A DNA stretch of 10,594 nt from Clostridia bacterium. Lineage in GTDB: Bacteria > Bacillota_A > Clostridia > RUG12999. The stretch covers positions 1 through 10,594 of the forward strand of contig JAFYVD010000061.1 of assembly GCA_017558425.1 (NCBI GenBank), written 5' to 3'. Every line of letters begins with the position of its first letter. Position 1 is the stretch's first letter. Under the pieces are notes generated by a model. That model saw nothing but the letters and a program-made list of their open reading frames with translations. It was not told the origin of the DNA and made no database searches. Below are positions 1 to 6,582 of the stretch, piece after piece. The position numbers and the translations under genes were made by a program.

Positions 1-180
1 CGCGGTGGATTTGAACTGCAGATTAACGTGGTTGACTCCGAGACGCTTGAAAAAGCACGCCAAGCCCCCGAAAACTATCGCGATCTTGTTGTTCGTATAG
101 GCGGTTATAGCGACTATTTTGTTAAGCTATCCCCCGAAATGCAGGCAGAGGTTATTTTAAGGACGTGTCATAATGTGTAA
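1..180 (+). CDS. Glycyl radical enzyme, C-terminal fragment (5' part outside window)
   Basis: The first 59 codons of the window, in frame 1 and ending at TAA 178-180, are the C-terminal glycyl radical domain of a pyruvate-formate-lyase-type enzyme. The motif VRIGGYSDYF (residues 31-40 of the fragment) matches the R-V-x-G-Y signature; the radical glycine should be residue 35 (bases 103-105). RGGFELQINVV at the start and LSPEMQAEVILRT near the end are also typical of the domain. Members form a stable, oxygen-sensitive glycyl radical and catalyse anaerobic dehydrations, decarboxylations or C-C and C-N cleavage in the cytoplasm. The active-site Cys/Glu loop that separates PFL, choline lyase, diol dehydratase, hydroxyproline dehydratase and others lies upstream, so the substrate cannot be read here. 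The dedicated activase follows directly and overlaps it by 8 bases, so the two are certainly co-transcribed. Confidence 0.93.
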   Translation, partial: RGGFELQINVVDSETLEKARQAPENYRDLVVRIGGYSDYFVKLSPEMQAEVILRTCHNV

Positions 181-1057
181 CGGAAAAATTTTTAATATAC
201 AACGATTTTGTACCAACGACGGCCCCGGAATAAGAACCACCGTTTTTCTCAAAGGCTGTCCTCTGAACTGCGTATGGTGCCACAATCCCGAATCTCGTCG
301 CAGGCAAAGCGAATTGCTTTTCAGTCCCGAAAAATGCATTAACTGCACCGCTTGTGGGGCTGTTTGCAAAAATCACGATTTTGAAACAGGCACCCATAAA
401 ATGATGGGTAATAAATGCTATGCATGCGGAAAATGTTCGTCTGTCTGTCCAACAGAAGCGCTTGAAGTGTGCGGAAAATCCGTTTCAACCGACGAAGTAC
501 TTGAAACCGTACTAAAAGACCTCGAGTTTTATAAAGCTTCGGGTGGCGGCGCAACTCTGTCGGGCGGCGAACCTTTGTTGCAGTCCGAATTTTCTCTCAG
601 TTTGCTGAAAAAGTTTAAAGCTCATGGTCTCCACACCGCCATGGAAACCTGCGGATATTACAACGGAGATTTGTCCGAGTTCCTTCCTTATGTAGATTTG
701 TGGCTTTTTGACATGAAAATTTACGACCGTGATTTGCACAAAAAATTCACCGGGGTGTCAAACGAGGTCATTTTGAAAAACTTGCGTTTTCTTAACGAGA
801 ATGGTGCAAAAATCATTTTAAGATGCCCCATAATCCCCGATATCAATTTTAATGAAAATCATTTCAGGGATATTTCGGCGCTCGCCGACTCTCTTGATAA
901 TGTATCGGAAATTCATCTTTTGCCATATCATCCGCTGGGCATTTCCAAATCCGCCCGAATGGGTGTACTTCCCGAATATACAAACGAATCTTTCCTGTCT
1001 GCCGACAAGTTGACTCCATATCTTTCTTTCATAAACAAAACCGTAAAAATAGGTTGA
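173..1057 (+). CDS. Glycyl radical enzyme activating enzyme (radical SAM, two extra 4Fe-4S clusters)
   Basis: A 294-residue radical-SAM activase that would use S-adenosylmethionine to install the glycyl radical on the enzyme encoded just upstream. The family signature is clear: NDGPGIRTTVFLKGC (15-29) leads into the cluster motif C29-x3-C33-x2-C36. A ferredoxin-like insert then carries two more C-x2-C-x2-C-x3-C sets, C55/C58/C61/C65 and C82/C85/C88/C92. This insert marks activases of PFL-like dehydratases and lyases rather than of PFL itself, whose activase lacks it. SGGEPLLQ (130-137) is the SAM-binding GGE motif. The length is normal for the two-cluster group. ATG 173 overlaps the preceding stop by 8 bases and has AAGGA at 159-163, nine bases upstream, so translational coupling is likely. 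The substrate class of the pair is not determinable from the activase. Confidence 0.95.
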   Translation: MCNGKIFNIQRFCTNDGPGIRTTVFLKGCPLNCVWCHNPESRRRQSELLFSPEKCINCTACGAVCKNHDFETGTHKMMGNKCYACGKCSSVCPTEALEVCGKSVSTDEVLETVLKDLEFYKASGGGATLSGGEPLLQSEFSLSLLKKFKAHGLHTAMETCGYYNGDLSEFLPYVDLWLFDMKIYDRDLHKKFTGVSNEVILKNLRFLNENGAKIILRCPIIPDINFNENHFRDISALADSLDNVSEIHLLPYHPLGISKSARMGVLPEYTNESFLSADKLTPYLSFINKTVKIG

Positions 1058-1068
1058 TTTTCATATTA

Positions 1069-1104
1069 AAAAGCGAGGTAATACATCAGTATTACCTCGC
1101 TTTT
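1069..1104. terminator. Bidirectional rho-independent terminator
   Basis: A perfect 16-bp stem (AAAAGCGAGGTAATAC and its complement) closes on the 4-base loop ATCA. It has T-rich tracts on its 3' side on either strand. It lies between the activase stop (1057) and the stop of the convergent FAD oxidoreductase (1110), so one hairpin can end both transcripts. Confidence 0.9.
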
Positions 1105-1109
1105 ATTAA

Positions 1110-2354
1110 TCAGATATGTTCAAGTTCTGTTTCGTCAACAGCATTTAAATCTTCGGGAAGAAGTGCATCATCAAAGTGAACCATAATATCTTCCGCTTCA
1201 AGTTTTGCCTGAAGAGCTTTTATGTCAATATCGGTTATTGCAACGCCCTTATCAATAGCCTGACAAACTGCCGCACCTGCCGCCTGACCTGTCTGGATTG
1301 CAGGAGGAATAACCCTGAGGATATCCCACATATAACCTTCTGCCGCAGCACTTCTGCCTGCTGTGATTACATTGTCAAATCCATCGCACACGAGCGTTCC
1401 GTAGGGTACTTCAAAAAGGAAATCTTTGTTGGCGAAGTCACAGATTGTACCTACCGAATCTTCGTGATGTTTATATGCATCTTCCATTGTCATGGTATAG
1501 TTACCATCAATATGTCTTGTGGTTCTGAACTGAGGCAGAATGGGACGAAGGGTAATATCTCTTGCTCTTCTGTCCTCGTCCCTTATGTTATCAAGAAGCT
1601 CAAGCTGATTTGTGATAAGATAGTCGGTTACGCTGTCAGCATTGGTACCGTCCCAGAGTGGCATACCTTCGGGATGATTGTCGCCGTGAAGATTTGCTCT
1701 TCCACCAAATCTGCTTGTGTTTAGTTTCGCCATATTGTTTGTTTCTGCTACGGTTTTGCAGTTTTCAACTGTTGTACCGAAGGCATAGTATGTATGATAG
1801 TTGCCCTGTGTAACAGTGGGCACACCAAGCATATTCAAAATATCGGCATCGCCTGTTGTATCAACAAACATATCAGCCTCATAAAGCATATGTCCCGATT
1901 TGTTGAAAACAATTATCGAATCAATATGACCGCCCGTGGCGTTGATATCAGTAACAACTGTGTCAAACATTACATCAATTCCGTGCTGACGAACATATTC
2001 GCAAAGTGCAAGTGAATAGATGGGCGCAGAGAATCTGAGTGAAAGTCTCTGCAGTGTATTATTATGACCGGGTTCGCCATTTTCCCAGTCGGAAGGGAAA
2101 TCTCCGTAACCATATTTCTTAGCAAGCTGCAGCATTTCGTCACAGATACCTCTTATAACCTGAACGCCTCTGCCGTTACACATAGGAACAAAAAGGTTAA
2201 CAAGACCGATTGTGGCAAGGCCGCCAAGCTGAGTTGATTTATCAATAATCACAACTTTTTTGCCGTCTCTTGCAGCTTCAACCGCGGCAGCAATCCCTGC
2301 CACGCCGCCGCCTGCAACGACAATATCGTATTTTCTTTTATCTACAAATTTCAT
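1110..2354 (-). CDS. FAD-dependent oxidoreductase (FAD_oxidored family, PF12831-like)
   Basis: A 414-residue soluble flavoprotein. An N-terminal dinucleotide fold reads YDIVVAGGGVAGIAAA (9-24) with IIDKS (36-40) ending the second strand; LGGLAT (43-48) follows. DTTGDAD (165-171) and the C-terminal block VITAGRSAAAEG...GQAAG (329-360) are further FAD-contact motifs typical of this family. There is no signal peptide, membrane segment or visible Fe-S cysteine motif, so it is cytoplasmic and needs an unseen redox partner. The ATG at 2352-2354 has GGAGG (2363-2367) eight bases upstream, which fixes the start. It lies 65 bases downstream of the DUF1836 gene on the same strand, with its own promoter at 2386-2414, and ends at the shared terminator. 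PF12831 proteins act on varied substrates, many unknown; I cannot assign one. The family call is firm, the reaction unknown. Confidence 0.88.
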   Translation of the reverse strand: MKFVDKRKYDIVVAGGGVAGIAAAVEAARDGKKVVIIDKSTQLGGLATIGLVNLFVPMCNGRGVQVIRGICDEMLQLAKKYGYGDFPSDWENGEPGHNNTLQRLSLRFSAPIYSLALCEYVRQHGIDVMFDTVVTDINATGGHIDSIIVFNKSGHMLYEADMFVDTTGDADILNMLGVPTVTQGNYHTYYAFGTTVENCKTVAETNNMAKLNTSRFGGRANLHGDNHPEGMPLWDGTNADSVTDYLITNQLELLDNIRDEDRRARDITLRPILPQFRTTRHIDGNYTMTMEDAYKHHEDSVGTICDFANKDFLFEVPYGTLVCDGFDNVITAGRSAAAEGYMWDILRVIPPAIQTGQAAGAAVCQAIDKGVAITDIDIKALQAKLEAEDIMVHFDDALLPEDLNAVDETELEHI

Positions 2355-2385
2355 AGGAATTTCCTCCGCTTTAGATTCTTATTAT

Positions 2386-2414
2386 ATAATATCCGTTTTC
2401 TCTGAAAAAGTCAA
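2386..2414 (-). promoter_or_regulatory. Predicted sigma-A promoter of the FAD oxidoreductase
   Basis: Read on the minus strand, TTGACT (2409-2414), a 17-bp spacer and TATTAT (2386-2391) match the vegetative consensus at 10 of 12 positions. It begins just after the DUF1836 stop codon and lies 32 bases before the ATG, leaving a short leader. The oxidoreductase can therefore be transcribed apart from the regulator. Confidence 0.7.
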
Positions 2415-2419
2415 TAGAA

Positions 2420-2944
2420 CTAAAGCAAGTTCTCATTTTCTTTCATGCTTTTAAATCTTGCGTGCAGATGAACCATATGTGCCACCGAATAGCAAAGGCT
2501 GTAGAGAATATCCTTCTCATCAGACGAAGTTTTTCCGCACTTGTCCATATTCTTTTTGAACCCGAAAATATAAAGTATCATATTCTCAAGCTCTTCACAC
2601 ATATAATCATAAGCCATCGGAGTGGAATAGGACTGCTCTTTCATCTCAAGCATCAGCCTCACATCCTCAAGCGAAATAATATTTTTCGCAATGGTTATGA
2701 AAAACAGGTGAGAAATATGCTCAGCATAATACAGCTTTTTCACCGGATTGGGAACAAGCCCCTTTTTCACATAGTTGCTCAGCATGGAAGTTGTGATTTC
2801 CATACATCCCAGCGGTGCAAGATATCCGTTTATATATTTAGTTGTCTGTTCAAGATACAGCCCGACATTCGGAATCTCACTGTATCGCGGCAAACGGAAA
2901 CCGCATACAGACTCCGCAATCTGCTGTTTAACGCTCGTATTCAT
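2420..2944 (-). CDS. DUF1836 domain protein (YkrK-like HTH regulator)
   Basis: From ATG 2944 this is a 174-residue protein of the DUF1836 family, formerly named after B. subtilis YkrK, which has been reported as a repressor of htpX. The family blocks are LPRYSEIPNVGLYLEQ (18-33), YINGYLAPLG (37-46) and the MerR-like helix-turn-helix around ITTSMLSNYVKKGLVPNPVKK (50-70), followed by LFFITIAKNIISLEDVRLMLE (80-100). An acidic, Cys-containing helical tail (about 105-174) could be a dimerisation or sensing part. An in-frame start at 2968 would add eight residues but sits between the -35 and -10 boxes of a near-perfect promoter, so I rejected it. Even the chosen ATG has no leader or usable Shine-Dalgarno site if that promoter is used. 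It diverges from the degV operon, an obvious candidate target. DNA binding is inferred from family; the ligand is unknown. Confidence 0.85.
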   Translation of the reverse strand: MNTSVKQQIAESVCGFRLPRYSEIPNVGLYLEQTTKYINGYLAPLGCMEITTSMLSNYVKKGLVPNPVKKLYYAEHISHLFFITIAKNIISLEDVRLMLEMKEQSYSTPMAYDYMCEELENMILYIFGFKKNMDKCGKTSSDEKDILYSLCYSVAHMVHLHARFKSMKENENLL

Positions 2945-2950
2945 ACTTCT

Positions 2951-2978
2951 ATTATACAAGAATATCAATTTTTGTCAA
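2951..2978 (-). promoter_or_regulatory. Consensus promoter of the DUF1836 gene, implying leaderless mRNA
   Basis: On the minus strand TTGACA (2973-2978), a 16-bp spacer and TATAAT (2951-2956) match all 12 consensus bases. Only six bases, AGAAGT, separate the -10 box from the ATG at 2944, so the expected transcription start falls on or next to the A of the start codon. Confidence 0.8.
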
Positions 2979-2980
2979 CA

Positions 2981-2995
2981 AGTTTTCCAAAAACT
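2981..2995. promoter_or_regulatory. Candidate operator: inverted repeat midway between divergent promoters
   Basis: AGTTTT (2981-2986) and AAAACT (2990-2995) form a 6-bp inverted repeat with a 3-base centre. It is almost exactly centred in the 18 bases between the two divergent -35 boxes (2978 and 2997). A dimeric regulator here could touch both RNA polymerase sites. The repeat is AT-rich and short, so chance is possible; assignment to the DUF1836 protein is inference. Confidence 0.35.
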
Positions 2996-2996
2996 C

Positions 2997-3025
2997 TTTA
3001 CAAGTTTAATAACATCTGTTATAAT
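2997..3025 (+). promoter_or_regulatory. Promoter of the degV-adh-aldh operon
   Basis: TTTACA (2997-3002), a 17-bp spacer and TATAAT (3020-3025) match the sigma-A consensus at 11 of 12 positions. The ATG of the DegV gene follows at 3057 with GGAGG at 3046-3050, leaving a normal leader of about 25 bases. Confidence 0.85.
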
Positions 3026-3056
3026 GGTTTTTGATATTTTGACTTGGAGGAAATTT

Positions 3057-3878
3057 ATGAATTATAAAATAGTAATGGATTCTGCAGGAGATATCCGTGA
3101 ATTAAAGGGTATAGAATTTGCCGATGTTCCTATGAAAATCATCGCCGGCGACACCGAATTTACCGATAACAAAGAGCTTGACGTTGACAGTATGATAGAT
3201 TTTCTCAGGACATATAAAGGCAAAGTTTCGTCCGCTTGCCCGTCGGTAGGCGATTTTGAAGAAGCCTTTGGCGATGCGGAAAACATTTTTGTCATCACAA
3301 TTACAAGCGGCCTTTCGGGCAGCTATAATGCGGCTATGGTTGTGGCAAACACTTATCCCGACAGAAATATTTATGTTGTGGATTCCCTTTCTGCCGGACC
3401 GGAAATGCTGCTTCTGGCAGAAAAACTCCGCGACCTTATTGATTCCGGACTTGAATTTGATGAAATAACCAGGCAAATTGAAGAATATAAAAAGCACACC
3501 CGCCTGCTTTTTTCTCTTCAGTCACTCCACAATTTTGCCAATAACGGCAGAGTTTCCCCTGCGGTTGCAAAACTTGTCGGCATTTTAGGAATAAACCTTG
3601 TCGGAACCGCTTCCGAGCAAGGTACTCTTGAACCCAAAAGCAAGGTAAGAGGCGACAAAAAGGCTCTGCCTGCACTTATTAAAAATATGACCGAAATGGG
3701 TTACTGTGGCGGCAAAGTGAGAATGGCTAACTGTCGCAATACAGAAATTTGCGAAAACATAAAAAGAGAGCTGACCGCCACCTATCCCAACGCCGATATA
3801 CTGATTTATCCCACCAACGGACTCTGCAGTTTTTACGCCGAAGAAGGCGGTATGCTTATGGGATTCGAGATAAAGTAA
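3057..3878 (+). CDS. DegV family protein (fatty-acid-binding, FakB-related)
   Basis: A 273-residue cytoplasmic DegV protein, normal in length. Family features are the start MNYKIVMDSAGDI with D8-S9, the SSACPSVGDF block (58-67), ITSGLSGSYNAA (82-93), VVDSLSAGPE (107-116), NNGRVSPAVAKLVGILGIN (162-180) and KVRGDKKAL (196-204). DegV proteins bind a fatty acid between two lobes; FakB members present it to the kinase FakA. No fakA is in view. The C-terminus (GLCSFYAEEGGMLMGFE, 255-271) differs from the H-x-G-P-G-type end of FakB proteins, so the head-group pocket may be altered. ATG 3057 is fixed by GGAGG six bases upstream and by the promoter at 2997-3025; an in-frame extension upstream would cross that promoter. 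First gene of the operon, 11 bases before the alcohol dehydrogenase. The bound lipid is unknown. Confidence 0.93.
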   Translation: MNYKIVMDSAGDIRELKGIEFADVPMKIIAGDTEFTDNKELDVDSMIDFLRTYKGKVSSACPSVGDFEEAFGDAENIFVITITSGLSGSYNAAMVVANTYPDRNIYVVDSLSAGPEMLLLAEKLRDLIDSGLEFDEITRQIEEYKKHTRLLFSLQSLHNFANNGRVSPAVAKLVGILGINLVGTASEQGTLEPKSKVRGDKKALPALIKNMTEMGYCGGKVRMANCRNTEICENIKRELTATYPNADILIYPTNGLCSFYAEEGGMLMGFEIK

Positions 3879-3889
3879 AGGAGATTAAA

Positions 3890-5098
3890 ATGAACATTTT
3901 AAAAAAATCTTTTTGTCGGATTTATCAATTTGCGTTTCGTGCAGCTCTGCCCGTTTTGCCCTACAGAGAACCGAAAATTCTGAAAAACGCCGACGAAATC
4001 GCTCTGACCGTCAAAAATCTCGGTATCGACAGAGTTTTAATGATTACCGATGAGTTTCTGAAAAAAAGCGGTGCTACCGAAAAAATTGAAAAATCACTTG
4101 AAACCAACAAAATAAAATGCACGGTTTACGATAAAACCAGACCTAACCCAACGGTGGATAATGTTGACGAAGCATTAAGTATCTACCGCTCCGAAAAATG
4201 CAGTTGTCTGATAGCTTTCGGCGGTGGTTCTGCTATGGATTGCGCCAAAGCTGTGGGTGCAAGAGTGGCATATCCAAAAAGAACTCTTGACGGACTTAAA
4301 GGAAATCTCCGCATCTTTCGCAAGCTCCCGCCTCTGTTCGCCGTTCCTACAACAGCGGGAACAGGCAGCGAGGTAACCGTTACGGCGGTTATCACCGACC
4401 CGGAGAAGAAGCACAAATACACAATGAATTCCTTTCCTCTTATTCCGCATTACGCCGTTTTGGACCCCGAAAACACCTACACACTTCCCCCGCATCTCAC
4501 CGCCACAACAGGTATGGATGCACTGACCCATGCTGTTGAAGCATATATCGGCCGCTCCACAAGCAGGGAAACACGCAGACTTTCAAAAGAAGCGGTTAAG
4601 CTTGTTTTTGAAAACATTGAAACGGCTTACGCTCAGCCCGAAAACCGCATTGCCCGAGAAAATATGCTGACAGCGGCGTATAAAGCTGGCATTGCATTTT
4701 CAAAATCTTATGTGGGATACATTCACGCGGTGGCACACTCGCTCGGCGGTCGGTACAATACTCCCCACGGCCTTGCAAATTCGGTGCTTCTACCAATAGG
4801 GCTTGAATTTTACGGCGAAACAATTTATAATAAACTTTACGAGCTTGCTCTCTATACAGGAGTAGCAAAACCGGACGACCACGCCCAAGTCGGAGCAAAA
4901 AAGTTCATTGACAAAATAAAACTTTTGAACAAAAACCTCGGCATCCCCGAAACCATCGGTGGAATCAAAGAGTGCGACATCCACACAATGGCAAAACACG
5001 CCGATAACGAAGGCAACCCGCTTTATCCCGTCCCCATGCTTATGGACAGAAAAGAGCTTGAAAAATTTTATTATGCAGTCAGCGATTGGAGTAAATAA
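3890..5098 (+). CDS. Iron-containing alcohol dehydrogenase (group III)
   Basis: A 402-residue group III alcohol dehydrogenase, predicted to interconvert an alcohol and aldehyde with NAD(P)H and a divalent metal in the cytoplasm. GGGSAMD (111-117) and TTAGTGSEVT (154-163) form the nucleotide site. Metal ligands by comparison with FucO are D210 and H214 (GMDALTHAVEAY), H279 (IHAVAHSLGG) and H293 (NTPHGLAN); the 14-residue H-H spacing is as in FucO. An extra N-terminal segment of about 28 residues (KKSFCRIYQFAFRAALPVLPY region) precedes the usual start; it is amphipathic and basic, and might contact a membrane or partner. ATG 3890 follows an AAAGGAG site that overlaps the DegV stop. The stop shares one base with the next ATG (TAATG), so translation is coupled to the aldehyde dehydrogenase. 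The alcohol substrate is not readable; the neighbours suggest a long-chain or lipid-derived one (inference). Confidence 0.95.
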   Translation: MNILKKSFCRIYQFAFRAALPVLPYREPKILKNADEIALTVKNLGIDRVLMITDEFLKKSGATEKIEKSLETNKIKCTVYDKTRPNPTVDNVDEALSIYRSEKCSCLIAFGGGSAMDCAKAVGARVAYPKRTLDGLKGNLRIFRKLPPLFAVPTTAGTGSEVTVTAVITDPEKKHKYTMNSFPLIPHYAVLDPENTYTLPPHLTATTGMDALTHAVEAYIGRSTSRETRRLSKEAVKLVFENIETAYAQPENRIARENMLTAAYKAGIAFSKSYVGYIHAVAHSLGGRYNTPHGLANSVLLPIGLEFYGETIYNKLYELALYTGVAKPDDHAQVGAKKFIDKIKLLNKNLGIPETIGGIKECDIHTMAKHADNEGNPLYPVPMLMDRKELEKFYYAVSDWSK

Positions 5099-6471
5099 TG
5101 AACATTGACCAAATACTTATAAAACAAAGGGAGTTTTTTGCTTCCGGCAAAACTCTTGACATAGGATTCCGCAGAGAAATGCTGAAAAAGCTTTACTCTG
5201 CCGTAAAAAAATATGAAAATGAAATAAATTCGGCTTTAAAATCCGACCTTGGCAAAAGCGATTTTGAAGGATTTATGTGCGAAGTGGGTCTTTCTCTGAC
5301 CGAAATCAGCTATATGCTAAAGCACGCGAAAAGCTTTTCCAAACGAAAAATTGTCTGCACTCCCATTCCGCAGTTCGCATCTGTCAGCTTCAAAAAGCCT
5401 TCTCCTTACGGCAACGTGCTGATAATGAGTCCGTGGAACTATCCTTTTCTGCTGACAATCGAGCCCATAGCCGACGCTATTGCGGCAGGAAATACCGCCG
5501 TTGTAAAACCCAGCGCATATTCCCCCGAAACAAGCAAAATCATAGATAAAATTATCACCGAATGTTTCCCGCCCGAATTTGTGGCTGTTGTGACGGGCGG
5601 CAGAAAAGAAAATGCCGCGCTTTTAGATCAGAAGTTTGATATGGTATTTTTCACAGGCAGCCAGGCTGTCGGCAAAGAAGTTTTACGCAAATGCGCAGAA
5701 CATCTCACTCCTGCCGTACTTGAGCTTGGCGGCAAAAGCCCTTGCATTGTTGACTCCACCGCTAAAATAAAGCTTGCCGCAAAAAGAATTGTTTTCGGCA
5801 AATTCCTCAACTGCGGTCAGACCTGCGTTGCTCCCGACTATATTCTTTGTGAAAACTCCGTCAAAAATGACCTTATAAAAGAAATTACATATCAGATTAA
5901 AAAGCAGTTTGGTGAAAATCCTCTTAAAAATCCCGATTACGGCAAAATCATAAACGAAAAGCATTATGAAAGATTACTGTCTTTAATCAATCTTGAAAAA
6001 GTAGTTTGCGGAGGCAAATCAAAACCCGAAACTTTGCAGATTGAACCCACTGTTATGGATGGTGTAACCTTTGATGACGCCGTAATGGGTGAAGAAATTT
6101 TCGGACCCATCCTCCCCATTATTACATACGAGAAATTTGAAGATGTTTTTGATATTTTAAAGGACCGTCAAAAACCCTTGGCACTTTACATTTTCTCGCA
6201 GAACAAAAAGCATATCGAAGCCGTTTTGAACCGAATTTCTTTCGGTGGAGGTTGCGTGAACGACGTCGTTATCCACCTCGCCACAAGCGAAATGGGATTT
6301 GGCGGCGTTGGCGAAAGCGGTATGGGTGCATACCACGGCAAAACAGGATTTGATGCTTTTTCTCATACAAAAAGTATTGTTGATAAGAAAACTTTCATGG
6401 ATTTGCCTATGAGATACCAGCCTTATAACAGAACAATTTACGGCAAACTTTTAAAAATGTTTTTAAGGTAA
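5098..6471 (+). CDS. Aldehyde dehydrogenase, class 3 / fatty aldehyde dehydrogenase-like
   Basis: A 457-residue NAD(P)-dependent aldehyde dehydrogenase oxidising an aldehyde to the acid. Its length is that of the class 3 group (ALDH3, YwdH, coniferyl aldehyde dehydrogenase), shorter than the roughly 490-residue classes 1/2. Key parts: MSPWNYPF (110-117) with oxyanion N114, VVKPSAYSP (135-143) with cofactor lysine K137, FTGSQAVGK (185-193), general base E209 in LELGGKSP, nucleophile C243 in NCGQTCVAPDY, and EEIFGPILP (332-340). The C-terminus PYNRTIYGKLLKMFLR is basic and amphipathic but lacks the membrane helix of animal fatty aldehyde dehydrogenase. It is not a CoA-acylating PduP/AdhE type. 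ATG 5098 overlaps the alcohol dehydrogenase stop by one base, and the operon's terminator follows at 6499. Class 3 members favour medium/long-chain or aromatic aldehydes; the true substrate is unknown. Confidence 0.95.
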   Translation: MNIDQILIKQREFFASGKTLDIGFRREMLKKLYSAVKKYENEINSALKSDLGKSDFEGFMCEVGLSLTEISYMLKHAKSFSKRKIVCTPIPQFASVSFKKPSPYGNVLIMSPWNYPFLLTIEPIADAIAAGNTAVVKPSAYSPETSKIIDKIITECFPPEFVAVVTGGRKENAALLDQKFDMVFFTGSQAVGKEVLRKCAEHLTPAVLELGGKSPCIVDSTAKIKLAAKRIVFGKFLNCGQTCVAPDYILCENSVKNDLIKEITYQIKKQFGENPLKNPDYGKIINEKHYERLLSLINLEKVVCGGKSKPETLQIEPTVMDGVTFDDAVMGEEIFGPILPIITYEKFEDVFDILKDRQKPLALYIFSQNKKHIEAVLNRISFGGGCVNDVVIHLATSEMGFGGVGESGMGAYHGKTGFDAFSHTKSIVDKKTFMDLPMRYQPYNRTIYGKLLKMFLR

Positions 6472-6498
6472 ACTTTTTTAACTTTCAAAAATATACTG

Positions 6499-6533
6499 AT
6501 ACCGGAGGCTTTTTAGTCTCCGGTATACTTTTT
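6499..6533 (+). terminator. Rho-independent terminator of the degV-adh-aldh operon
   Basis: ATACCGGAG (6499-6507) pairs with CTCCGGTAT (6518-6526), and the stem extends inward through a G-T, C-G and T-A pair to a TTTT loop. The ACTTTTT run after it ends at 6533. It lies 27 bases after the aldehyde dehydrogenase stop. Confidence 0.88.
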
Positions 6534-6582
6534 GTCCGCAGAAGTATATCAAAATTCAAGTGGACAGAAAGGTCCGCCTGTT

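Noticed and set aside
1176..1724. Plus-strand open frame of 182 codons
   Set aside because: It lies wholly inside the FAD oxidoreductase gene on the other strand, which has clear family motifs. The frame's translation has no recognisable domain and no ribosome site.
1110..2944. DUF1836 regulator and FAD oxidoreductase as a single strict operon
   Set aside because: They are on the same strand 65 bases apart, but a good promoter at 2386-2414 lies between them, so co-transcription is possible but not required.
2462..3034. Plus-strand open frame of 190 codons opposite the DUF1836 gene
   Set aside because: It is the antisense shadow of a gene with clear family similarity, and it runs through both divergent promoters.
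2775..3056. In-frame N-terminal extension of the DegV protein
   Set aside because: It would begin inside the DUF1836 gene and span the operon promoter; ATG 3057 has GGAGG at the right spacing and the family's N-terminus begins there.
3749..3889. In-frame upstream extension of the alcohol dehydrogenase into degV
   Set aside because: The extension is basic low-information sequence in an alternative frame of degV; ATG 3890 with AAAGGAG is clearly the start.
3897..3915. A7 run followed by T5 near the start of the alcohol dehydrogenase, a possible slippage site
   Set aside because: The frame is intact on both sides and AT-rich runs are frequent in this genome; nothing suggests programmed frameshifting.
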